DNA of 5,754 nt from Bryobacterales bacterium (GTDB lineage Bacteria; Acidobacteriota; Terriglobia; Bryobacterales; Bryobacteraceae): the NCBI GenBank assembly GCA_003132865.1, contig PKYZ01000593.1, positions 369-6,122 of the forward strand. The letters run 5' to 3'. The first letter of the stretch is position 1, and each line of letters begins with the position of its first letter. A program made the translations under genes and the position numbers. The notes under the pieces were generated by a model that was given only the letters and a program-made list of their open reading frames with translations, was not told the DNA's origin and made no database searches. Positions 1-5,425 of the stretch are shown in pieces.

Positions 1-36
1 TTTGTATCTTCTGTCGCATGCGACAGAAGATACAAA
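1..36. repeat. Perfect 36-base palindrome spanning the start codon of the octaheme gene
   Basis: Bases 1-18 are the exact reverse complement of bases 19-36. The outer arm is tttgtatcttctgtcg and the centre is gcatgc. The ATG of the octaheme cytochrome gene (18-20) sits at the centre. It could be a genuine operator or hairpin over the translation start, or an assembly fold-back at a contig end, since it begins exactly at base 1. Base 37 is a, so a longer palindrome would need a t just before the window. Confidence 0.9.
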
Positions 37-2045
37 AGCTGTGGCAATTCCTCTTCGGCGATAGCGCGCGCGCGTTCGGCTCGCTCAGCGTGATCCTGCT
101 CGTCTGCCTGGCGATCGCCCCGGCCAAGGATCGCTTCCGGGAGTGGACACGCTATCAGCAGAAGTACCTGCGCCTGATTCGCGGGCGTGGAGAAGCCGCC
201 ACGCTGCAGCGGCGTTTCCAGGGCGGGCTGCAGCAGATCTGGATGCCGGAGCTGGGTGTGACGGATCGTTGCGGCACTTGTCATTTGGCCCTGAAGGAAG
301 CCAGCCTCTGGGACGTTGGCACGCAACCGTTCCGGCCGCATCCGCCCATCCCGCATTCGCTGACCGAGTTCGGATGCGTGATGTGTCATCGCGGCCAGGG
401 CGCCGCCACCGGAGTCGAGGAAGCGCATCGCAGCACGCTGGCGTGGGAGCAGCCCATTCTGCCCGCGCGCTATTTGGAGGCCTCTTGCGGCCAGTGTCAT
501 TGGAACACGCTCACCGGCACGCCGCAACTGAACCTGGGACGCCAACTGCTGGCCCGTTATGGCTGCGCGTCTTGCCATGTTCTGAACACGCCGGAGGGCC
601 GCCAGTTGGCATCTACGGTCGATGCTCCCGCGCTGACCCATATCGCTGAAAAGACCACCCGCGAATGGACGTTCGCCTGGCTCAAGAATCCTCAGGCTTA
701 CGCGATCACCGCGGCCATGCCCAATTTCCAACTCACGGATGCGGATGCGCGCGACATCACGGCATTTCTGATGTCGCAGAGCACGCCATACCAGGTAGGA
801 CAGGCCTCCGGCCTGTCCACGCCCGCAGACGCCGCAGCCGGCGCCAGTGTTTACGGTGAATCCTTCTGCGCTTCCTGCCACGCCACCGTGAATCCGGCCG
901 GCATGCTGGTGGGCGGCGACGTGGGACCCGAGCTGACGCGCATTGGCTCCAAGGTGAAGCCGGCGTGGCTCGCCGATTGGCTGCGCAACCCCAAGACCTA
1001 CGATCCCGACACCGCCATGCCGCACTACCGCTTCGATCAGAAGCAACTCGGCCCGTTGCGCGCGTTCATCGAAGCGAAGACCGATTCCGATTTCTTGGCG
1101 AACGTACACCTGGAACCCGCCACGCCGGAGCGGGTGGCGCACGGCAAAGCGTTGGTGACGGAGCGGGGCTGCGCCTCCTGCCACGAAATCAACGGCATCA
1201 AGAAGCCCACTAATTTCGCGCCGGAGTTGACCGTGGTGGGAAGCGAATCGCTCATGAAGATCGTGTTTGCGCCGGGAGTGGCGCACACCCTGCCGGACTA
1301 CTTGCAGGCCAAGATCCGGCAGCCGCATGCTTTCCCCAGCGCGAAGATGCCGCAATACACCTTTGCGCAGCCACAGGTGGATGCTCTGGTCACGGCCTTG
1401 CTGGCGCAGACCGAACGCGCCCGGACCGTGCCGGCTTCCCTGCGCGTGGCGGGCAAGCGCGAATCCGGTTATCGTCCCGCCGGCAAGGCCGGTCAATTGA
1501 TGGCCGACATGAATTGCTTCAGTTGTCACGCCATCAACGGCCGCGGCGGTAACATGGCGCCCGATCTTACCTGGGAAGGCAGCTCCGTGCAACGCCGCTG
1601 GCTGGTGAGCTTCATGAAGAACCCCAACACGCTGCGCCCCGCGCTGATCCGCCGCATGCCGCGCTTCAACGTGACCGACGCGGAGGCCGAGACCATCGCC
1701 GATTATATCTCGACGGTTTATCAGACGCCGGACTTCGATCGCGATGCGCTGGACCCGGCGAAATTCAGCGCGGCCGACATCGACCTGGGCAAGCAGTTGT
1801 TCTATTCGAAGTATGCGTGCCAGTCCTGCCATATAGTCGATCCGCAGAACGACAAGGGCTACGTCGGCCCCACGCTTACGCAAGTGGGAGCGCGGCTCAA
1901 CGCGGCTTGGATCTTCCATTGGCTGAAAGATCCGCAAGCCCTGCGGCCCGGAACATTGGAGCCCAACCGGAACATGAGCGATGCGGATGCCCGCGCACTC
2001 ACGGCCTTCCTGATGAAGCAGAATAAGGAGGTGGCCAAGAAATGA
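18..2045 (+). CDS. Membrane-anchored octaheme c-type cytochrome with five tandem monoheme domains
   Basis: Electron-transfer protein predicted to act on the outer face of the cytoplasmic membrane. A basic N-terminus and one hydrophobic segment (about residues 19-36) form a signal anchor or signal peptide. Eight CXXCH heme-c motifs are visible at residues 85-89, 120-124, 157-161, 183-187, 284-288, 385-389, 500-504 and 601-605. The first three form a compact module (RCGTCH, then PFRPHP, GCVMCHRGQG and SCGQCH). The other five each begin a class-I-like cytochrome c domain with the pattern CxxCH, LTxxG, WLxxWLxNP, then MP. The likely distal Met ligands are M234, M334, M444 and M547; the last domain has E648 at that position. 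The frame is open upstream to the window edge, the ATG lies in a 36-base palindrome, and no Shine-Dalgarno is visible, so the start is uncertain. It overlaps the next gene by four bases. The N-terminal module resembles multiheme cytochromes that work with quinol-oxidising complexes, but that partner is inferred. Confidence 0.93.
   Translation: MRQKIQKLWQFLFGDSARAFGSLSVILLVCLAIAPAKDRFREWTRYQQKYLRLIRGRGEAATLQRRFQGGLQQIWMPELGVTDRCGTCHLALKEASLWDVGTQPFRPHPPIPHSLTEFGCVMCHRGQGAATGVEEAHRSTLAWEQPILPARYLEASCGQCHWNTLTGTPQLNLGRQLLARYGCASCHVLNTPEGRQLASTVDAPALTHIAEKTTREWTFAWLKNPQAYAITAAMPNFQLTDADARDITAFLMSQSTPYQVGQASGLSTPADAAAGASVYGESFCASCHATVNPAGMLVGGDVGPELTRIGSKVKPAWLADWLRNPKTYDPDTAMPHYRFDQKQLGPLRAFIEAKTDSDFLANVHLEPATPERVAHGKALVTERGCASCHEINGIKKPTNFAPELTVVGSESLMKIVFAPGVAHTLPDYLQAKIRQPHAFPSAKMPQYTFAQPQVDALVTALLAQTERARTVPASLRVAGKRESGYRPAGKAGQLMADMNCFSCHAINGRGGNMAPDLTWEGSSVQRRWLVSFMKNPNTLRPALIRRMPRFNVTDAEAETIADYISTVYQTPDFDRDALDPAKFSAADIDLGKQLFYSKYACQSCHIVDPQNDKGYVGPTLTQVGARLNAAWIFHWLKDPQALRPGTLEPNRNMSDADARALTAFLMKQNKEVAKK
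798..818. repeat. Palindromic REP-like element inside the octaheme cytochrome gene
   Basis: A 9-base inverted repeat, ggacaggcc (798-806) and ggcctgtcc (810-818), is separated by the three bases tcc. It is read in frame and encodes part of the segment VGQASGLSTP, in the linker between heme domains 4 and 5. The compact stem with a tiny loop resembles short interspersed palindromes, and a linker is where an in-frame insertion would be tolerated. Its repeat status is inferred, because no second copy of this exact sequence lies in the window. Confidence 0.6.
2025..2033 (+). promoter_or_regulatory. Strong Shine-Dalgarno for the Ig-cytochrome lipoprotein gene
   Basis: The bases aaggaggtg lie inside the 3' end of the octaheme gene and end 8 bases before the ATG at 2042. 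They are fully complementary to the usual bacterial 16S rRNA 3' end. With the ATGA stop/start overlap this fixes the downstream start and suggests efficient coupled translation. Confidence 0.85.
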
Positions 2046-2779
2046 AGGGCCTCCGATCACAGGCTAAAGCCTGTGCCACCATGTTGATCGTGCTGGCCGG
2101 ATGCAGCCGGCCGGCCAAGCCGCCGGCACCTCTCGCCGCCAAGGCTTTTGGAGTAGCGATTACGGAAGTCGGCGGAGGCAAGCAGGCCACCGGTATCGGA
2201 ACGGCTCTGGATCAGCCAGTCGTGGTACAGGTGAATGACGCGCAAGGCAGTCCAGTCGCCGGCGCGCTGGTTGAATTTCACACAGCCGGCGGAGCAACGG
2301 CGGCGCCGGATGCGGGCCTGACCGGCGCAGACGGCCAGTTGACCTCCACGATTACGCTCGGCGGCAGCGCCGGACGATATCAGATCGTGGCCACCACGCG
2401 AGACAAATCCGGCAAGCCAGTGGAACTCCGGCTCGACGAGATCGCTCTCGGCTATCAGCAACAGCAGGGCCGCGTGTTGAACGATCAATACTGCGCGCGT
2501 TGCCACGATCCGGAATCCACCCCGGAGCGGGTCTCGAACCACGACAACCTCACGGCCAAGCCTCACGCCTTTACCGAAGGCGCCGTGCTGAACGCCATGA
2601 GCGATGCGGATGTGGCCGCCATCATTGGCTTTGGCGGACCGGCCTTGAATAAGTCGCCGGAGATGCCGCCTTACGGATATACTCTGAAAAAGGCTGACCT
2701 GGACGCGCTCATCGCCTATATTCGCGCCGTCGCCGACCCACCCTATCGCTTGAAGGGTCTGACTTATGCGAAGAATTGA
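2042..2779 (+). CDS. Ig-like/cytochrome c fusion lipoprotein (monoheme)
   Basis: Predicted membrane-anchored electron-transfer lipoprotein of 245 residues. The signal peptide ends in a lipobox, L18-A19-G20-C21, so C21 should be lipidated after cleavage. Residues about 55-136 look like an Ig-like/invasin-type or carboxypeptidase-regulatory-like beta domain (VVVQVND, GSPVAGALVEF, GLTGADGQ, GRYQIVATT). Residues about 143-230 form a monoheme cytochrome c domain with CARCH at 151-155, probable distal Met at M208 (EMPPYGY) and the C-terminal helix DLDALIAYIRAV. The ATG overlaps the upstream stop (ATGA) and is preceded by a strong Shine-Dalgarno. Residues 5-13 of the signal peptide are encoded by a palindromic repeat found again after rhaT. 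The operon context suggests it exchanges electrons with the octaheme protein, while the Ig-like domain may serve as a spacer or docking surface; both roles are inferred. Confidence 0.88.
   Translation: MKGLRSQAKACATMLIVLAGCSRPAKPPAPLAAKAFGVAITEVGGGKQATGIGTALDQPVVVQVNDAQGSPVAGALVEFHTAGGATAAPDAGLTGADGQLTSTITLGGSAGRYQIVATTRDKSGKPVELRLDEIALGYQQQQGRVLNDQYCARCHDPESTPERVSNHDNLTAKPHAFTEGAVLNAMSDADVAAIIGFGGPALNKSPEMPPYGYTLKKADLDALIAYIRAVADPPYRLKGLTYAKN
2055..2075 (+). repeat. Palindromic repeat, copy A, within the lipoprotein signal-peptide coding region
   Basis: The arms cacaggct (2058-2065) and agcctgtg (2068-2075) are perfect inverted repeats around aa. The 21 bases from gatcacagg onward match the reverse complement of 5405-5425 at 19 of 21 positions, so the two are copies of one element in opposite orientation. 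The element is read in frame as residues 5-11 (RSQAKAC) of the lipoprotein, with the following gccacc giving A12 and T13. Confidence 0.8.
2753..2757 (+). promoter_or_regulatory. Shine-Dalgarno for the duplicated-domain protein gene
   Basis: The bases aaggg end 8 bases before the ATG at 2766 and lie within the 3' end of the lipoprotein gene. They support the 2766 start despite the 14-base overlap. Confidence 0.6.
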
Positions 2780-3953
2780 GTTGCTCGCCGGCATGCTCTC
2801 CGCCGGTCTCCTCTGCGCGCAGGTGGTCTCGCCCCCCGAGATTCGCGATCCGGAGTTGCGCGAATTGCAGCAAAAGCACTTTGCGGAATTGAAGGCCGTA
2901 GCCGTGGCCATCGCGTCCCACCAGTTCCCCTACCGTTTCTATTTCAGCCGTACCCTGGACCTCAACGAAGACCAGCAGAAAACCAGAGACCAGCGTTCCA
3001 TTCAGTTCGCCAAATACGGGCATCAGACCGTCGTCGAGATCCTTGGCAACTACTATGCCGCCTATTCCGACGAGCTGATGAAGAGAGAGGAACGCGCCCG
3101 GCGCACCTTCGAGGATGTGATGTTGCCCATGCTGCGAGCGGAGGTTTCGCAGTTGAGCGATGAGCCGAAAATGCAGGGATTCGCGCTGGAGATCTCGCAT
3201 CACGTGCGCAAAAAGGTGCTGGGCGTCAGCGGGGAGCACGCGGAAAACGTGGTCCTGGTGATTCCGAAAGCTGCCGCGCTGCGCCTCGTTTCCGCGCCCG
3301 ACGAAGCCACGCAGGCAGTGGCGCTGGAGGAAGGGTCGCTCTTCATCAATGGCGAAGCGGCCACGATTTGGGGCCGCATGACATCGGATTCGCCCGCCGC
3401 TCCGGTTCCAGCGCCCCCTCCGGCCCCGGTGGTGGTGGCGAAGCCCGCCCCAACGCCGCCACCTACTCCACCGCCCGCCATTGCTGCGCCCGAGCCCACA
3501 CCCGACGTCCTGCACGCCCTGCAAACGTCCTACCAGGAAACCTTGGACAAGCTAGTCCGCGAACTGGACCAGACAGCGCACTTTGTCGGCTACGCACCGC
3601 CCGTATTCGTGAACTTTCACAAAGGTATCTACCTGCAGCTCTCGATCGCCACTACGATCCAGGCCGCCGAACCGGCGTCCCGGTACCGCGCGGCGGCTCT
3701 GGCCTTTGACGAACACATCGCCCACCTGATCCGGCCCGTGCTCGCCTGCTTCAAAGATGCGCCGCAGTTCGCGGGCATCGACTTCAGCACCACCGTGAAG
3801 CCCGCCGGCCAGGCCGTGGAATACATTTTCGATATGGCCAATCTACACTGCTATGCGCAGTTCGACTGCACTGGCCAGCAACTCATCAACTCCGGTTTCG
3901 TGCTGATCAACGGCGAGCGTGTCACGTTGGATCTCGAAAGCGCCGAGCGTTGA
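2766..3953 (+). CDS. Exported protein of unknown function with two copies of one domain and a Pro-rich linker
   Basis: I do not recognise a named family. The 395-residue product begins with a signal peptide (RR, then a hydrophobic core, probable cleavage near the C17-A18-Q19 region), so it is exported. Residues about 33-202 and 250-391 look like diverged copies of the same alpha/beta domain. Each starts with a helical stretch (LQQKHFAELK; LQTSYQETLD), passes through a D-x-P-x-x-x-G element (D132; D331), and ends in the matching segments EEGSLFINGEAATI (188-201) and NSGFVLINGERVTL (375-388). A linker rich in Pro and Ala (about 209-247) separates them. No CXXCH is present, so it is not itself a cytochrome c; C362 and C368 in the second copy could pair. 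It overlaps the lipoprotein gene by 14 bases and is probably co-translated with it, suggesting an accessory or partner role for the cytochromes (inferred). Confidence 0.85.
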   Translation: MRRIELLAGMLSAGLLCAQVVSPPEIRDPELRELQQKHFAELKAVAVAIASHQFPYRFYFSRTLDLNEDQQKTRDQRSIQFAKYGHQTVVEILGNYYAAYSDELMKREERARRTFEDVMLPMLRAEVSQLSDEPKMQGFALEISHHVRKKVLGVSGEHAENVVLVIPKAAALRLVSAPDEATQAVALEEGSLFINGEAATIWGRMTSDSPAAPVPAPPPAPVVVAKPAPTPPPTPPPAIAAPEPTPDVLHALQTSYQETLDKLVRELDQTAHFVGYAPPVFVNFHKGIYLQLSIATTIQAAEPASRYRAAALAFDEHIAHLIRPVLACFKDAPQFAGIDFSTTVKPAGQAVEYIFDMANLHCYAQFDCTGQQLINSGFVLINGERVTLDLESAER

Positions 3954-3963
3954 GCCTGGAGGC

Positions 3964-4068
3964 GGGGCAGGACTCCTCCAGTCCTGCACGGGTCCTCCAG
4001 GACCCGCTCTTCTCCGAGCACGAACAGGCCGACGTGGCCCCCGGCCGGCCGCGCTGGAGTCCTGCCCC
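3964..4068. repeat. REPIN-like element: inverted 13-base termini enclosing two hairpins
   Basis: The 13 bases ggggcaggactcc (3964-3976) recur inverted as ggagtcctgcccc (4056-4068). Inside are two adjacent hairpins: gcaggact/agtcctgc (3967-3974 and 3980-3987) and cgggtcct/aggacccg (3989-3996 and 3999-4006). The element starts about ten bases after the stop of the duplicated-domain gene. A pair of REP-like palindromes in opposite orientation is the layout of a REPIN or small MITE. No T-tract follows either hairpin, so it is not a classical intrinsic terminator, though the structures could protect the mRNA 3' end. Confidence 0.65.
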
Positions 4069-4129
4069 ACGATTAATGCAGGCGCTCAGTTGCGGGAAAA
4101 CTATGCGGCATTGGGCTTTAGCTGTCGTA

Positions 4130-4155
4130 CGCCGGCTTTCAGCTTTCAGCCGGCG
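4130..4155. repeat. Palindromic repeat upstream of rhaT
   Basis: The arms cgccggct (4130-4137) and agccggcg (4148-4155) are perfect inverted repeats. The interior holds the 7-base unit tttcagc twice in tandem (4137-4143, 4144-4150). The ggctttcagc core resembles those of the repeats at 2055-2075 and 5405-5425, and a further ggctttagc lies at 4114-4122. The element ends three bases before the proposed -35 box of the rhaT promoter. Confidence 0.6.
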
Positions 4156-4158
4156 CGC

Positions 4159-4187
4159 TTGACCGGACCGCCCCCGGCGATTACACT
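4159..4187 (+). promoter_or_regulatory. Candidate sigma70-type promoter for rhaT
   Basis: A -35 box TTGACC (4159-4164) and a -10 box TACACT (4182-4187) are separated by exactly 17 bases. They match the TTGACA and TATAAT consensus at five and four of six positions. This would start transcription near 4194 and give a leader of about 40 bases. It fits rhaT being a separate unit, 281 bases from the cytochrome operon. Confidence 0.5.
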
Positions 4188-4214
4188 CGGGCTTACCCTA
4201 TGCCCCTTAACATT

Positions 4215-4228
4215 GCTCCTCCGGGAGC
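4215..4228 (+). promoter_or_regulatory. Leader hairpin with UNCG-type loop enclosing the rhaT Shine-Dalgarno
   Basis: The bases gctcc (4215-4219) and ggagc (4224-4228) pair around the loop tccg. In RNA this is a C(UCCG)G tetraloop, a class known to be unusually stable. The probable Shine-Dalgarno gggag (4223-4227) ends 7 bases before the ATG at 4235 and falls almost wholly inside the stem. Folding would therefore limit ribosome access. No known riboswitch is recognised. Confidence 0.55.
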
Positions 4229-4234
4229 CAGTCT

Positions 4235-5404
4235 ATGAGCGCAAACCCCATGCTGGGCGTGTTCCTCCACTGGCTGGGAGGCCTGTCCTCCGCCAGTTTC
4301 TACCTCGGCTATCGAGGCGTGAAACTGTGGGCTTGGGAGACCTACTGGCTGGCCGGCGGCGTGTTCAGTTGGATCATTATGCCGTGGCTGCTGGCCCTCA
4401 CCATGACCAACGACCTGTTCGCCGTCCTGCGCGAGACTCCCGGAAGCAGCCTCTTCTGGGCCTACGTGTTTGGCGTGCTGTGGGGGACGGGCGGTCTCAC
4501 TTTCGGACTGACCATGCGATACCTGGGCCTGTCGCTCGGCATGGCGGTGGCGCTCGGGTACACGGCGGCCTTCGGCACACTGCTGCCGCCGATCTTCCGC
4601 GGCGAATTCGCCAAACAAGTGCTCGGCACCCACTCCGGTATGGTGATCCTGTCCGGAGTGGCAATCTGCTTAACCGGTATTGCGTTCGCCGGCGCCGCGG
4701 GAATCTCGAAGGAACGCGAGTTGTCCGAAGAGCAGAAGCGCGCGGCCATCAGCGAGTTCAGCCTGAAGCGCGGTCTGCTGGTGGCCACCTTCTGCGGGAT
4801 CATGAGCGCCTGCTTCGCATACGGACTGGCGGCCGGCGATCCCATCAAGCAAATCACGCTGCGCCACGGGACGCCGGTCTTGTGGCAAGGCCTTCCCGTA
4901 CTGGTCGTGGTTCTGGTTGGAGGTTTCACCACGAACTTCATCTGGTGCATGATCCTGAACATCCGCAACCGCACCAGCTACCAATACTTCAGCTCGAAGC
5001 TGCGCGGCGAGATCCCCGCGCGCGCGACGGAACCTATCTTAGAGTCTGTCATCGACGCGCCGGGCGAGGAAATGGCGGTAGCGCTGTCCGCGTCCCGCAC
5101 GCAGCCCGAAAGAGCGCCGATGCTGGCCAACTATTGTTTCTGCGCCATCGCGGGTACCACCTGGTACATGCAGTTCTTCTTCTACACCATGGGCGAAACG
5201 CAGATGGGCAGCTTCAAGTTCTCGAGTTGGACGCTGCACATGGCGAGCATCATCATCTTCAGCACGCTGTGGGGAATCGCGCTGAAAGAGTGGAAGGGCG
5301 TCGGCACGCGCACCAAGTGGCTGGTCGCGCTGAGCCTGTTTGTGCTGGTGGCATCCACGGTTATTGTAGGCTACGGGAATTATCTAGGACGCGCCGGGCG
5401 GTAG
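4235..5404 (+). CDS. rhaT: L-rhamnose/proton symporter, RhaT family
   Basis: Inner-membrane sugar transporter that imports L-rhamnose (and possibly L-lyxose) with protons. The match to E. coli RhaT is clear from segments I recognise: WETYWLAGGVFSWIIMPW near residues 34-51, GLTMRYLGLSLGM at 91-103, FSLKRGLLVATFCGIMSA at 175-192, WYMQFFFYTMG at 310-320, and SSWTLHMA plus ALKEWKGVG near 330-357. Ten hydrophobic segments can be placed near residues 5-25, 36-56, 72-92, 97-120, 134-155, 178-198, 217-241, 297-318, 332-350 and 362-384. The protein has 389 residues against 344 in E. coli; most of the excess is a hydrophilic insertion between segments 7 and 8 (about residues 250-295). The start is supported by gggag 7 bases upstream. 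No other rhamnose gene is visible, so substrate specificity rests on family membership alone. Confidence 0.95.
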   Translation: MSANPMLGVFLHWLGGLSSASFYLGYRGVKLWAWETYWLAGGVFSWIIMPWLLALTMTNDLFAVLRETPGSSLFWAYVFGVLWGTGGLTFGLTMRYLGLSLGMAVALGYTAAFGTLLPPIFRGEFAKQVLGTHSGMVILSGVAICLTGIAFAGAAGISKERELSEEQKRAAISEFSLKRGLLVATFCGIMSACFAYGLAAGDPIKQITLRHGTPVLWQGLPVLVVVLVGGFTTNFIWCMILNIRNRTSYQYFSSKLRGEIPARATEPILESVIDAPGEEMAVALSASRTQPERAPMLANYCFCAIAGTTWYMQFFFYTMGETQMGSFKFSSWTLHMASIIIFSTLWGIALKEWKGVGTRTKWLVALSLFVLVASTVIVGYGNYLGRAGR

Positions 5405-5425
5405 CGCAGGCTTCAGCCTGTGATC
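5405..5425 (-). repeat. Palindromic repeat, copy B, directly after the rhaT stop codon
   Basis: The stem is formed by cgcaggct (5405-5412) and agcctgtg (5415-5422), with one G-T wobble, around tc. Its reverse complement matches 2055-2075 at 19 of 21 bases, including the flanking gatc. It begins at the first base after the TAG stop. It could act as an mRNA 3' stem-loop, but no T-run follows, so intrinsic termination is not supported. Confidence 0.75.

Noticed and set aside
2057..3524. Two long minus-strand open frames of 284 and 271 codons opposite the lipoprotein and duplicated-domain genes
   Set aside because: They are antisense to genes with clear signal peptides, a heme motif and coupled starts. 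Their composition is low-complexity Arg/Gly/His and no ribosome binding site context was found.
3967..4006. Intrinsic terminator for the cytochrome operon
   Set aside because: The hairpins are strong but neither is followed by a run of T, so only a repeat call is supported.
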